Shown here piece after piece: positions 53,017-62,410 of a stretch of DNA of 64,000 nt. Numbering within the stretch: position 1 is the first letter of the stretch; each line of letters starts with the position of its first letter. Made by a program: the position numbers and the translations under genes. Where the stretch lies: assembly GCA_017304685.1 (NCBI GenBank), contig JAFKLR010000004.1, positions 488,841 through 552,840 on the forward strand. The letters are read 5' to 3'. The notes beneath the pieces were generated by a model, which ran no database searches, was not told the origin of the DNA, and saw nothing but the letters and a program-made list of their open reading frames with translations. Source of the DNA: Sphingobacteriia bacterium (GTDB taxonomy: Bacteria > Pseudomonadota > Alphaproteobacteria > Rickettsiales > 33-17).

Positions 53017-54237
53017 CTACTGCTTTATAGTATCGCCATTTTTAATAGGGCCGTATCCTAAAATTTCTCTTTTTTCATTAACCGTAAGAAAATTTGATTG
53101 TTCAATTTTCTGCCATAACATTTCTCTACGTGCAGATAAAGCACTTATATTATCTTTGTTATAAATAAGTTTAGCTTCATAATTATAATAAGGTTCTAAC
53201 CAATGATTAAGTGCGTTAGTAATGTAATCGAGTAATGGAAAAATGGTTTCTTCCCATAACGCAAGTCTTGCTTCTTGAAGATTACTATATGTATTATCTC
53301 CAGGGATTCCTAATAGCTGAGGTGGCACTCCAAATGCTAAAGCTATTTCACGGGCAGCGCTATTTTTAGCTTCTAAAAATTCCATATCTTTATTTGTTAA
53401 ACTCATTTCATGCCATTCAAGCCCACCTTCTAATAATAAAGGTCTACCAATTTTACTATCACCAGTAAATTCTTTATCAATTTGATTTCTAAGTCTATTA
53501 AATTGAGTTTCGCTAAGCATACCAGGCATGCCTCCTTCACCCTTAACAACAAGAGCACCGCTTGGTCTTGCAGAATTTTGTAATAGCGATTGGTTCCATT
53601 TAGCAGCTTGGTTATGTTGGTCGATACTATAAGCCGCAGCTTCAATGGGTGATAAACCATAAAAATCATCAAGTGGATGAAAATGTTTTAAATGTAAAAT
53701 CTCACTGCGTCCTGTCAATTGATCAACGTGATAATATTTTTCATCGTTATTAATTTTATACCTATAAGCAAGAGGAATAGATTTACCATTTGAAATTATG
53801 CTAACTCTATCAGGACGTAAAATAAATAATTCGGTTGGCTTATTACCGTTTTTTATAACTTGAATAAAACAATTTCCAGCAATTAATATAAACGCTATTA
53901 ATGATTCAAAAAATTCATTTCCGGATTGTAGAGGATTAGGTCGAGTAATTAAATCAAGAAGGGCGTGATTTTTAGTTATTTCTTTTTTATTACTATAATT
54001 ATTTTGTAGTAAAGCTTGCCATTCAACACTTGATCCAGATTTAGCTAACAACGAAATGCACCTATGAGCAATAACATTTCTACAATAAGCTTCATCAGCA
54101 AATTGAATATATTCCCGTTTCATCCAAACTGGTTCACCAAGTTCACTTATATAAGTTTTGTTAAAATTAGAATTTAGTTTATTATTTTCTTTAGAGAAGG
54201 TAGTATTGTTAATGCCTTTTTTAAATAAATTTAGCAT
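53017..54237 (-). CDS. HK97-family phage portal protein (GTA gp3-like)
   Basis: 406 residues. It is the dodecameric DNA gate of the capsid. Recognised by FADEAYCRNVIAHRCISLLA, HALLDLITRPNPLQSGNEFF, ILRPDRVSIIS, RSEILHLKHFHPLDDFYGLS, then PIEAAAYSIDQHNQAAKWNQ, and REIALAFGVPPQLLGIPGDN, then TYSNLQEARLALWEETIFPL. It is the first gene of the GTA-like locus; neither the large terminase nor gp1 precedes it within the window. ATTAAAGG gives the ribosome site. Confidence 0.96.
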   Translation of the reverse strand: MLNLFKKGINNTTFSKENNKLNSNFNKTYISELGEPVWMKREYIQFADEAYCRNVIAHRCISLLAKSGSSVEWQALLQNNYSNKKEITKNHALLDLITRPNPLQSGNEFFESLIAFILIAGNCFIQVIKNGNKPTELFILRPDRVSIISNGKSIPLAYRYKINNDEKYYHVDQLTGRSEILHLKHFHPLDDFYGLSPIEAAAYSIDQHNQAAKWNQSLLQNSARPSGALVVKGEGGMPGMLSETQFNRLRNQIDKEFTGDSKIGRPLLLEGGLEWHEMSLTNKDMEFLEAKNSAAREIALAFGVPPQLLGIPGDNTYSNLQEARLALWEETIFPLLDYITNALNHWLEPYYNYEAKLIYNKDNISALSARREMLWQKIEQSNFLTVNEKREILGYGPIKNGDTIKQ

Positions 54238-54474
54238 GTAAAACCTTTAATTTAATTATTATAAACAGTCTAGCTAAGTTAAAATTTCTATTTTTAACGA
54301 ATGGGAAATTTTTATTTAAGTTTCTTATAGAGTTAAATATAGTGAATAGAAGTTAATAGTAAATTTATTAACTTGATGTAATAAGGTTTAACATACCAAA
54401 AATTTTCTGTCAACTTAGGCAAGGGAATTTTGAAAAAGAATGTTTCTCGTAAAATCAATAACTTATAAAAAAGG

Positions 54475-55758
54475 CTAAATTTTTATTTCTATAGCAATCG
54501 ATGCTCCCTTTAATTTTAGATTGTTTTTATTAACTTTAATATTTCCACCATGTGAGTTTATTATATCACGGCTAATAGCAAGCCCAAGGCCGGCACCAGA
54601 ATGTTTTAAATTTCGTGCATAATCGGATCTGTAGAAAGCACTAAATATTTTTTCATGTTCTTGTTCTGGAATGCCATTACCATTATCTTCTATATAAATC
54701 CTAAGCTTATCACCTTTTTTTTCAATAGTGACTTCAACTAAATTCCCAAATCTTAATCCATTATCAATGATATTTACCATAGCGCGCCTAAATGAAACTG
54801 CTTTAATATTAGCATTAAGGTTTTTGAATTTCGTAATTAAATAAACTTTCTTATCTTGTGTTTGATATCTTTTGATAATATTTCTAGTGAATTCAATAAT
54901 ATCTATTTCTTGAAAACTTTCTAAATCATCACGTTTTGCAAAATCTAAATATTCGCTAATCATATGTTGCATTTCGTTAATATCTTCTTGTATAGCGCAA
55001 GTTTCATCATTTGAAGGAAGCATTGCTAATGCAAGTTTTATTCGAGTTAAAGGAGTTCTAAGATCATGAGACACTCCTGCAAGCATTACAGTTCTTTGAT
55101 TAACTTGTTGTTCAATTCTTTCTTTCATATCTAAAAATGCAAAACCTGCTTTTTTAACTTCTTTTGCACCTTCTGGTTTGAAAGTGCTTATATCTTGACC
55201 ACGTCCAAAAGCTTCTGCCGCTTCAGCAAGTCTTGTTATCGCCCTTATTTGATTTTTAGTAAAAATAAGAGATACGGTGATAAAAATAGCTGATACTGTA
55301 AACATCCAAGCCATGAAAATAGTTGTAGTAGGAGTATAAATTCTTTTCCTTGGTACTTCAAAAATCAGATTTTTGTCCTTTAAATATATAAATATATTTT
55401 CTCTTTCATTATGTTGCCAGATAGTAATGTCTTTACCTTTAATGCTTTTTGCGAGGTCGTTAAATTTACTATTATGCTTATAAATATTTTTAGAATTCTT
55501 AATGATTTTAAATTTTAGATAATTTGCAGAATAATCACTAATTTGAGCAAAAGTATATTTTTTATCATTTAGCATATTAATTATTAAATTTACATCGTCA
55601 GTTAAAGATGATTGCATGTAATAACTTACATCTTCCCAATGACGAGCATAAAATATATAAGCAGTTATTGATTGAATTAAAATAGCGGGAAGAATAATAA
55701 TTAGAATAAATCTACTACTTAATGATTTAGGAGCAAGAATTCTCAATTTTTTCAGCAT
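54475..55758 (-). CDS. EnvZ-like sensor histidine kinase
   Basis: 427 residues. Two membrane helices (about 17-37 and 148-168) bracket a periplasmic domain of about 110 residues. A HAMP domain (about 168-222) follows, then HisKA with phosphoacceptor His231 in LAGVSHDLRTPLTRIKLALA. The ATPase domain has IDNGLRFG (N box), EDNGNGIPEQEHEKIF (G1/F) and GAGLGLAISRDI (G2). EnvZ-type architecture and the OmpR-type partner 21 nt upstream make an osmotic/envelope sensor likely. The actual signal is unknown. Confidence 0.92.
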   Translation of the reverse strand: MLKKLRILAPKSLSSRFILIIILPAILIQSITAYIFYARHWEDVSYYMQSSLTDDVNLIINMLNDKKYTFAQISDYSANYLKFKIIKNSKNIYKHNSKFNDLAKSIKGKDITIWQHNERENIFIYLKDKNLIFEVPRKRIYTPTTTIFMAWMFTVSAIFITVSLIFTKNQIRAITRLAEAAEAFGRGQDISTFKPEGAKEVKKAGFAFLDMKERIEQQVNQRTVMLAGVSHDLRTPLTRIKLALAMLPSNDETCAIQEDINEMQHMISEYLDFAKRDDLESFQEIDIIEFTRNIIKRYQTQDKKVYLITKFKNLNANIKAVSFRRAMVNIIDNGLRFGNLVEVTIEKKGDKLRIYIEDNGNGIPEQEHEKIFSAFYRSDYARNLKHSGAGLGLAISRDIINSHGGNIKVNKNNLKLKGASIAIEIKI

Positions 55759-55779
55759 TTATTTAACTGCTATAATAAA

Positions 55780-56439
55780 TTATAAATATAACCCATAGCC
55801 TATATTTCTAACCGTTAATAAATATTTCGGCTCTTTAGGGTCCGGTTCGATTTTATTTCTAAGTCGTACTATTTGAACATCAATTGATCTTTCACTAATG
55901 CCATAACATTTGACAGCGATTTCTTCTCTAGGAACTGCCTTGTTAACGTTTTGAGCTAGAATATTAAGTAAATTAAGTTCACTTGAAGTTAAGGTAATAA
56001 TCTCATTTCCTTTAATTAATTTTTGGTTGGCAATATTAAAAGTAAAGTCACCAATTTTAATAATGTAATGCTGATTATTACGCTCAAGTAACTTTTGAAT
56101 TCTTAATAAAAGTTCTTTAGGTTCAAAAGGTTTGGTTAAATAATCATCAGCTCCTATTTCTAAACCATTAATCCGGTCTTCAGCTTCTGAAAGAGCGCTT
56201 AACATTAAAATAGGAATATTCTTAAGACTCGCTTGTGATTTTATTTCTGAGGTAAGGTTTATGCCAGATTCTTCAGGCATCATAACATCCATAATTATAA
56301 TATTTATTTCTTTATCAAGAAAATTTCTTGCTTCTTTTGTACTTGCAGCTTCATAAACATTATAATTGTTATCTTTCAAATATTTGCCAAGTAAATGTCT
56401 AATTTTATCATCATCATCAACTACTAAAATATTATTCAT
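55780..56439 (-). CDS. OmpR-family response regulator
   Basis: 219 residues. The receiver has the acidic pocket VVDDDDKIR, the phospho-acceptor Asp51 in IIIMDVMMPEESG, and Lys103 in ADDYLTKPF. A C-terminal winged-helix domain (about 130-219) has LTSSELNLLNILAQN and REEIAVKCYGISERSIDVQI with RLRNKIEP. Such regulators bind tandem direct repeats spaced by a helical turn. Its ATG overlaps the stop of the upstream Mrp-like gene (ATGA), so it is co-translated with an ion antiporter operon. Confidence 0.94.
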   Translation of the reverse strand: MNNILVVDDDDKIRHLLGKYLKDNNYNVYEAASTKEARNFLDKEINIIIMDVMMPEESGINLTSEIKSQASLKNIPILMLSALSEAEDRINGLEIGADDYLTKPFEPKELLLRIQKLLERNNQHYIIKIGDFTFNIANQKLIKGNEIITLTSSELNLLNILAQNVNKAVPREEIAVKCYGISERSIDVQIVRLRNKIEPDPKEPKYLLTVRNIGYGLYL

Positions 56440-56996
56440 AATATTTGATCCTCTAGTTTATCTTTTTTAAGAATCATGCCAACTATAAGTCCGGCAACAA
56501 ATATTACCATTGTTTCACCAAGAGTATCAAAACCTCGATAGCTTGAAAGAATGGCTGTGACGAAACTTGGAATTCCAATTTCCTGATATGTGTTGTTTAT
56601 ATAATGTTTATAAACTTCAGAAAAAACAGGAGAAGTGGAATCAGAAAAATCAGGTAAATCTAATGACACTTTTACAAAAAGCGCAAATAAGCTTATGCAT
56701 AGAATTTTTGCAATTAATTTATATTTTTTATCGCTCTCAAAATTACTATTTAACCTGCTTGCTGCTGCGAGTAAAAATATAGTGCCGATGGTAGCATTAA
56801 CAGCAGTTTCTGTCATTGCTACATCAGGAGAATCTAGTAAAGCATAAATAAGGGTGATAATTAAACTAAAGGAAGCGAGTAAAACTATTTTTGAAAATAA
56901 ATTATTAAAAATTGCCAGACAAAAACTTACAATAGTTAAACAAATAAGTAAGCCATAAATAAGAATATCTTGTAAAAATTCTGGAAAAACCGTCAT
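56436..56996 (-). CDS. Mrp/Mnh-type antiporter subunit, DUF4040 (MbhD/MbhE-like, part of MnhA/MnhB)
   Basis: 186 residues, five or so membrane helices. The first 80 residues match the DUF4040/MbhD module (SPDVAMTETAVNATIGTIFL at about 51-70 is its signature). The last third (SSYRGFDTLGETMVIFVAGL) matches the MbhE-like segment normally found at the end of MnhA ahead of MnhB. So this is a stand-alone D/E module, not a full MnhA. It is part of a cation/proton antiporter membrane arm and overlaps mnhG (4 nt) and the response regulator (4 nt). Confidence 0.8.
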   Translation of the reverse strand: MTVFPEFLQDILIYGLLICLTIVSFCLAIFNNLFSKIVLLASFSLIITLIYALLDSPDVAMTETAVNATIGTIFLLAAASRLNSNFESDKKYKLIAKILCISLFALFVKVSLDLPDFSDSTSPVFSEVYKHYINNTYQEIGIPSFVTAILSSYRGFDTLGETMVIFVAGLIVGMILKKDKLEDQIL

Positions 56997-57301
56997 AATT
57001 CTTCCTTTCCTTCTGGTTTTAAACCCCCAATAAAAGCTGCTTTGGCAAGCGCATGAGTATTAGTAGGAATAGTAATAAAAGCAAATATTCCTAATAATAT
57101 TATTTTAAGTGAAAAAATACTGAACCCATGTTTAAAAGCCACACCTAATATTATAAGAACAGTGCCTAGGCTATCAATAACGCCAGCTGCATGTAGCCTT
57201 GTGTAAAAATCTGGCAATTTTATAAGTCCAATAGAACCAATTAAGCAAATAATGGTACCTGTTAATATTAAAATATTGGCTAGATATTCTACAATAATCA
57301 T
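56993..57301 (-). CDS. mnhG: Na+/H+ antiporter subunit MnhG
   Basis: 102 residues, three membrane helices. GSIGLIKLPDFYTRLHAAGV, then IDSLGTVLIILG is the MnhG/PhaG fingerprint. It is a small subunit of the multisubunit Mrp antiporter that exports Na+ (or K+) using the proton gradient. The gene follows mnhF by 5 nt. Confidence 0.92.
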   Translation of the reverse strand: MIIVEYLANILILTGTIICLIGSIGLIKLPDFYTRLHAAGVIDSLGTVLIILGVAFKHGFSIFSLKIILLGIFAFITIPTNTHALAKAAFIGGLKPEGKEEL

Positions 57302-57306
57302 TTTAC

Positions 57307-57567
57307 TTAATCCAAATTTTTATCTCGTACGAATTTTAGTATTGCATAAGTTCCAATGAAACTCGTCAATACATAAATATATGCTATATCTATCAAACTT
57401 TGATTAAATGAAAAGCTACCAATTATTACGAGTATTAAATTAATTTTACTATTAAGTGAATTAGTTGCTAAAAAACGATCATATACACTTGGTCCCATAA
57501 TAATTCTACTCATTATAAGAGCAATGCATATGATAATTATAATTAAGGTGATGCTAAATATTATCAT
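57307..57567 (-). CDS. mnhF: Na+/H+ antiporter subunit MnhF
   Basis: 86 residues with three membrane helices. IIMGPSVYDRFLATNSLNSK, then the DIAYIYVLTSFIGTYAILKF segment are typical of MnhF. Its start lies 14 nt inside mnhE, so translation is coupled. Confidence 0.9.
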   Translation of the reverse strand: MIIFSITLIIIIICIALIMSRIIMGPSVYDRFLATNSLNSKINLILVIIGSFSFNQSLIDIAYIYVLTSFIGTYAILKFVRDKNLD

Positions 57568-58024
57568 TTTTAAATAACTTTTTAACTTTTAACTCCATAA
57601 CACCTTCTTCAAGGGCTTCTACTACTTCTTTATCTATACCATGAATAATTAATCCATGTTCATTGTCTTCTACGCAAACTGTACCGGGAGTTAAAGTAAT
57701 AGAATTGTCATATATTACATTTCCTAAAGGATATACATTAGAAGATTTAATTCTTTTCATAAAAGGCTTTATTTTCTGATTCTTACGAAGAATTTTTTTT
57801 AAAGTATATATAGTGGAGAGAATTATTTCTTTAAATAACCATAGAAAATATAAAAATAATTTTGAATAAATTACTTTATTAATTGTAATTTTTTTTGTAC
57901 ACTTCATCCCAATAAAGGAAGCAAGGAAACTACTTGTAATTCCAAGTGTTAATATAACAATATTATCTAATCCTGATAGGATATACCATATTAAAAAGTT
58001 AAAAATTAAAACAATCAGAAACAT
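57554..58024 (-). CDS. mnhE: Na+/H+ antiporter subunit MnhE
   Basis: 156 residues. Two N-terminal membrane helices are followed by a soluble domain with VIYDNSITLTPGTVCVEDNE, the MnhE signature, and HGLIIHGIDKEVVEALEEGV. It is the first gene of the minus-strand mnhE-F-G-D/E-ompR-envZ run. The large proton-pumping subunits (MnhA, MnhD) and MnhC are not encoded nearby. Confidence 0.9.
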   Translation of the reverse strand: MFLIVLIFNFLIWYILSGLDNIVILTLGITSSFLASFIGMKCTKKITINKVIYSKLFLYFLWLFKEIILSTIYTLKKILRKNQKIKPFMKRIKSSNVYPLGNVIYDNSITLTPGTVCVEDNEHGLIIHGIDKEVVEALEEGVMELKVKKLFKNDNI

Positions 58025-58134
58025 TGTAGGTTTGAATGATTAAAAAAACTATTACTTGTAAATAATTACTATTAATATTAGATTATATGGATATTAAATA
58101 ATGTCAATCTGTTAAAGGATTTTAAAATTTCGCT

Positions 58135-60105
58135 ATGGCAAGAAAAAGCAATTCACAGGAAAATACAGAAAATTTTGAAGAAAAAGAACCAGGTCAGCAA
58201 ATGGCGGGTGCTTTAAAAAAAATGATCTCTAAAGCTAAGGGCCAAAATAGTACTTTAAGCTTTGAAGAGATTAATGACATGTTGCCTGGCGGCGAAGGTG
58301 TTTCACCTGATCTACTAGATAGTGCAATGATGTCGTTGTCTGAAGCGGGTATCGAAATTGTTGAAGATGATGAAGAAGAGGGGCTTGCTATTGACCCAGA
58401 TTATCCGATAGAAGAAGAATATGATGAACTGTCTGAAGACGAAGAAGAAATAGACGGTGTTCGTACAGATGATCCCGTACGTATGTATTTACGTGATATG
58501 GGTGGGGTTGAGTTACTTTCAAGAGAAGGTGAGATTGAGATAGCTAAGCGTATTGAAGAAGGTAAAGAGGTAATGCTTAGTGCGCTTTGCGAAAGTCCTC
58601 TTGCTATGCGTTCATTTATTGGTTGGTATGAAAATTTAATAAATGAAAAAATTCTTCTCAGAGAAGTTATTGATCTTGAAGCAACTTTTGGTGCTGAAGA
58701 AGGATTTGAAGATAAAGTTGATGATTTTATTGAAGAAGAAGAAATTGATGAAGAAGAGACAGAAGGTTTTGATGAAGAAGAATATGATGATTCAGCAAGG
58801 AATACTTCATTAATCGCTATGGAGAAGGAATTACTTCCAAATATTTTAGATATATTAGGAGTAATTGCTAAAAATGCTGAAAAATTATTAAATATTCAAA
58901 ATCAAAAGTTACTTTCTTCTTTAGGTGAATCTGCAGATAAAAAACCTTTCGATGAAAAGAAATATAAAAAACTTTTAGATGAAATCGTAGAAAAAGTTAA
59001 AGAGTTAAGATTAAATAGTAAGCGAATTCAAGAAATGCTTGATGCGCTTTATAGTTATAATAAAAAATTACTAAGTTATGAAAGTAATTTATTAAAATTA
59101 GCGGAATCAGAAAAAATTGATCGTAAAGGCTTTTTAAATAATTATCTTGGTCATGAAATGGACCAAGATTGGTTAGAAAGAATTTCAAAATTAAAAGAAA
59201 AGGGTTGGAAAACTTTTGTAACTAACCATGAAGCTAAAATTAATGAAATCAGAGAAACAATAATGCTAATTGCACGTGAAGTGGGAATGGGCATTACTGA
59301 TTTCAAGCAATTAGTAAACACTGTTCAAAAAGGTGAAAGAACTACTAATAAAGCTAAGAAAGAAATGATTGAAGCTAACTTAAGGTTAGTAATTTCTATC
59401 GCTAAAAAATATGCAAACCGTGGTTTACAATTTTTAGATCTTATTCAAGAAGGAAATATTGGTCTTATGAAGGCGGTTGATAAATTTGAATATCGCCGTG
59501 GTTATAAATTCTCTACATATGCTACCTGGTGGATTAGACAAGCAATAACACGTTCTATTGCTGACCAAGCAAGAACAATTCGTATTCCAGTACATATGAT
59601 TGAGACTATTAATAAAATTATCCGTACTTCAAGACAAATTTTCCATGAAATTGGTAAAGAACCAACTCCAGAAGAAATTGCTAATAGGCTTTCAATTCCT
59701 GTAGAAAAAGTTCGCAAAGTAATGAAAATTGCTAAAGAACCTGTAAGTCTTGAAAACCCAATTGGTGATGAAGATGGTGGAAGTATAGGTGACTTTATTG
59801 AAGATAAAAATGCTGTTCTTCCAATTGATGCGGCTATTCTTTCAAATTTACGTGAAATTACAACCCGTATACTTGCAAGTTTAACTCCACGTGAAGAAAG
59901 AGTATTAAGAATGCGTTTCGGTATCGGTATGCACACTGATCATACATTAGAAGAAGTAGGGCATCAATTCTCGGTAACAAGAGAACGTATTAGACAAATC
60001 GAAGCAAAAGCTCTTCGTAAATTAAAGCATCCAAGTCGTGCTAAGAAACTTATTGGGTTCTTAAACTTTAAGAATGGTAAGAAAAACGAAGGTACAGAAG
60101 TTTAA
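58135..60105 (+). CDS. rpoD: RNA polymerase primary sigma factor RpoD (sigma-70)
   Basis: 656 residues. It directs core RNA polymerase to housekeeping promoters of the TTGACA/TATAAT type seen in this window. Region 1.1 is at the N-terminus. Region 1.2 starts at [20 protein letters not shown] (about 111-130). A large acidic non-conserved insert follows (about 190-390). Region 2 has [20 protein letters not shown] and [20 protein letters not shown]. Region 4 has [20 protein letters not shown]. The AAAGGA Shine-Dalgarno sits 15 nt before the ATG, rather far. Confidence 0.98.
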   Translation: MARKSNSQENTENFEEKEPGQQMAGALKKMISKAKGQNSTLSFEEINDMLPGGEGVSPDLLDSAMMSLSEAGIEIVEDDEEEGLAIDPDYPIEEEYDELSEDEEEIDGVRTDDPVRMYLRDMGGVELLSREGEIEIAKRIEEGKEVMLSALCESPLAMRSFIGWYENLINEKILLREVIDLEATFGAEEGFEDKVDDFIEEEEIDEEETEGFDEEEYDDSARNTSLIAMEKELLPNILDILGVIAKNAEKLLNIQNQKLLSSLGESADKKPFDEKKYKKLLDEIVEKVKELRLNSKRIQEMLDALYSYNKKLLSYESNLLKLAESEKIDRKGFLNNYLGHEMDQDWLERISKLKEKGWKTFVTNHEAKINEIRETIMLIAREVGMGITDFKQLVNTVQKGERTTNKAKKEMIEANLRLVISIAKKYANRGLQFLDLIQEGNIGLMKAVDKFEYRRGYKFSTYATWWIRQAITRSIADQARTIRIPVHMIETINKIIRTSRQIFHEIGKEPTPEEIANRLSIPVEKVRKVMKIAKEPVSLENPIGDEDGGSIGDFIEDKNAVLPIDAAILSNLREITTRILASLTPREERVLRMRFGIGMHTDHTLEEVGHQFSVTRERIRQIEAKALRKLKHPSRAKKLIGFLNFKNGKKNEGTEV

Positions 60106-60110
60106 AATAA

Positions 60111-60138
60111 AAAAGGAGGAATTTTAATTCCTCCTTTT
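60111..60138. terminator. Rho-independent terminator after rpoD
   Basis: A perfect 13-bp stem AAAAGGAGGAATT (60111-60123) with AATTCCTCCTTTT (60126-60138), 2-nt loop, 5 nt after the rpoD stop. It is flanked by A's and T's, so it may also end the convergent carboxypeptidase transcript. Confidence 0.88.
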
Positions 60139-60160
60139 AAAACTGTATTAAATTTTTTTA

Positions 60161-61138
60161 TTATACGATTTCCTGATTAAAACCATAATCAAAAGTTATA
60201 CTAGCCTTTCCATCAAAATTTTCGCTAATTTCTGCTTCTGACCCAATAAAGAAAGGATAGTTAACCTGTCCATGTCCAATACCTGTACATTTGTAAACTG
60301 GATAGTCTTTATCACTTGCAAAATCTTTAAGTGCATAAGTTATGATTTTTTGCTCTTCACCAGTTGGGTCTTTATAAGTAAAATCGCCATAAATTAATGC
60401 TACTGGTTTATTTAATATGTTTGAATCTTGAAAATGTTCAAGCATTCTATCTACAGAATAACCTGCTTCGTTTGTATCTTCTAAAATAACGATTTTATCA
60501 TCAGTATTAATTTGATATTTAGTACCAATTGTTTTATCAAGTACGCAAAGATTACCACCCACTATTTCACCGGTAATTTTTGTATTATTTGCAAGTGCCA
60601 CTTTATTATAAGCTTCTAAATTCAATTCAAACTTTTCTGCTTCACCAAAAATTACTTGTTTTGTTAATGTCACATCCATCTGATCATGAGCGGTGTTAGA
60701 TAATGTAGTTAAAACATGAGCGTGTAAAGTTTGCCATCCAAGTTTTTGACTTAAAAAAGAGTGAAGGTTTGAAATATCGCTAAACCCAATAAAAAGTTTA
60801 GGTGTTTCAGGTAAACCTTTTGAATCAAAAGTTTCTTCTAATTTGTTTACTAATTTAGCTGATCCATAACCACCTCTAACGCACCAAATGGCTTTAGAAT
60901 CTGTAGAATAAAGTGCTTCAATTAATTGCTCAGCTCTAATTTCATTAGTATTTGAATGATAAGGTATATCACTTCCTAAAATTCCTTCTTTAACCCTTGG
61001 AGTTAAACCTAGATCTTTTACATAATTTGTAACTTTTTCTAGGATTTCCGGTTTGAAAGAGCCTGCAGGGGCAATTATATCAACAATATCACCTTTATTT
61101 AAAGATTGAGGGTGAAGTTTTTTATCGTTAAGTTTCAT
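60161..61138 (-). CDS. LD-carboxypeptidase (peptidase S66, LdcA/MccF family), copy 1
   Basis: 325 residues. The family removes the terminal D-Ala from murein tetrapeptides during recycling; MccF relatives cleave peptide-nucleotides. DIVDIIAPAGSF starts the N-terminal domain. The nucleophile is Ser120 in LFIGFSDIS. The Glu lies in ILEDTNEAGYSVDRMLEHF and the His in GIGHGQVNYPFFIGS. All three are in place, so activity is expected. It is cytoplasmic (no signal). A similar gene lies 99 nt upstream on the same strand. Confidence 0.9.
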   Translation of the reverse strand: MKLNDKKLHPQSLNKGDIVDIIAPAGSFKPEILEKVTNYVKDLGLTPRVKEGILGSDIPYHSNTNEIRAEQLIEALYSTDSKAIWCVRGGYGSAKLVNKLEETFDSKGLPETPKLFIGFSDISNLHSFLSQKLGWQTLHAHVLTTLSNTAHDQMDVTLTKQVIFGEAEKFELNLEAYNKVALANNTKITGEIVGGNLCVLDKTIGTKYQINTDDKIVILEDTNEAGYSVDRMLEHFQDSNILNKPVALIYGDFTYKDPTGEEQKIITYALKDFASDKDYPVYKCTGIGHGQVNYPFFIGSEAEISENFDGKASITFDYGFNQEIV

Positions 61139-61237
61139 TTTATTTATACCTTTTTATATTTATAAAAATATGTAAGACTTCAAATTTAATGCTTATATTA
61201 AGTAGCGATTAATAAAATGTCAATAAAGTATTAAAAT

Positions 61238-62179
61238 TTAAAGGTAGTTTAATAAAATGCTTGGATTTTCTTTAGTGCTGTAAGTTATTTCTGATGTACT
61301 ACCCACTAAAAATGGGTAATTTATTTTTCCATGTCCTATATTATTGCATTTATAAACAGGAAATGTTTGTTTTTTAGCAAATGATTTAAGTGCATATTCA
61401 AGGTTTTTGTCTGAATCAGTAAAATCGGCATAAATAAGAGCTAATATGTTATTAAGTAAACCTGCATCTTTTAAATGTTCAAGCATTCTATCTATCGAAT
61501 AACCCTTTTCACCAATATCTTCCAAAAGCAGGATTTTATTATTAGTTTCTATTTCATACCCAGTGCCGATAGTTTTATCAATAACGCATAAATTACCACC
61601 GGTAATTACTCCTTTGATATCTTCTTTATTATTGAGTGCTATATAATTAAAGGCTTCTAAAGTAAGAGTGAAATTTGGTATTTGACCAAAAATAATTTTC
61701 TCTGTTAATACAATATCTTCCTGTTTTAAATCTTTTTCTATAACACTATTAAGTACGGGAGCATGTAAAGTAAGCCAGCCAAATTTTTGATTTAGATAAA
61801 TATGTAAAATTGTTATATCACTAAATCCAATTAGCCATTTTGGTGTATTAGGTAAACCATGATCTTTAATATAATTGTCTATATATTTAATAAGTTTTGC
61901 TGAGCCATATCCTCCACGCATGCACCAAATAGCCTTAGAATCTGTTGAATAAAGAGCTTTAATTAATTGTTCTGCTCTAATTTCATCGGTATTTGAATGA
62001 TAAGGTAAATTATTTCCTACTATTTCAAGGTTTATACTAGGTCTTAAATTAATACTTTCTATAAAATCTGAAGCTTTTTTAAGATTTTCTTGACTAAATC
62101 CTGCACTTGCAGGGGCTATTATCTCTACTATATCATTGTGTTTTAAAGGAGCGGGTAAGAATGTAGAGTTTAAAGTCAT
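61238..62179 (-). CDS. LD-carboxypeptidase (peptidase S66), copy 2
   Basis: 313 residues. It is closely similar to its neighbour: LPYHSNTDEIRAEQLIKALY and YSTDSKAIWCMRGGYGSAKL are nearly identical in both. Catalytic Ser120 in LIGFSDIT, Glu in LLEDIGEKGYSIDRMLEH and His in NIGHGKINYPFLVGS are present. The C-terminus is 12 residues shorter. The pair is a tandem duplication; the first-transcribed copy is this one. Different substrates are possible. Confidence 0.9.
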   Translation of the reverse strand: MTLNSTFLPAPLKHNDIVEIIAPASAGFSQENLKKASDFIESINLRPSINLEIVGNNLPYHSNTDEIRAEQLIKALYSTDSKAIWCMRGGYGSAKLIKYIDNYIKDHGLPNTPKWLIGFSDITILHIYLNQKFGWLTLHAPVLNSVIEKDLKQEDIVLTEKIIFGQIPNFTLTLEAFNYIALNNKEDIKGVITGGNLCVIDKTIGTGYEIETNNKILLLEDIGEKGYSIDRMLEHLKDAGLLNNILALIYADFTDSDKNLEYALKSFAKKQTFPVYKCNNIGHGKINYPFLVGSTSEITYSTKENPSILLNYL

Positions 62180-62410
62180 TTTAAAAGCTATTTTAATAAA
62201 ATATAAACTAATAAAACTAACTTATATCTATAAATTATTAAAATCAAGGTGTTATCTTTAACCTTTGTTGCATTATTTTTCAATAATTTACAAAAAACTA
62301 AAAATTTTATGGTTGGATTAATAATTAAAATAATGTTACGATTAATTTTAAGAAAATGATTTTTTCATTTTTTTTTATTAAGACTATATAACGTACGGAG
62401 AGGTATTATA

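Larger units (their letters stand above)
37596..54237 (-). mobile_element. Gene transfer agent-like locus (RcGTA-type), rearranged
   Basis: Seventeen minus-strand genes match the head, tail and lysis functions of an RcGTA-type particle, from portal (54237) to lysozyme (37596). Many stops and starts overlap (51890-51893, 46972-46975, 47372-47379, 43759). Three further minus-strand genes and three plus-strand genes are inserted. There is no integrase, repressor, replication gene or att-like repeat. Composition equals that of the flanks. The terminase and small gp1 genes expected ahead of the portal are absent: the next gene upstream is envZ-like. That particles are made is not shown. Confidence 0.85.

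Noticed and set aside
37596..54237. Recent prophage
   Set aside because: No integrase, repressor, replication genes or att repeats, host-like composition, and GTA-type gene families throughout.
62353..62371. Hairpin AAAATGA/TCATTTT followed by T's ahead of the OmpA-type gene
   Set aside because: It looks like a terminator, but no plus-strand gene ends before it; in this composition a 7-bp A/T-rich stem is likely by chance. It could be an attenuator but nothing supports that.
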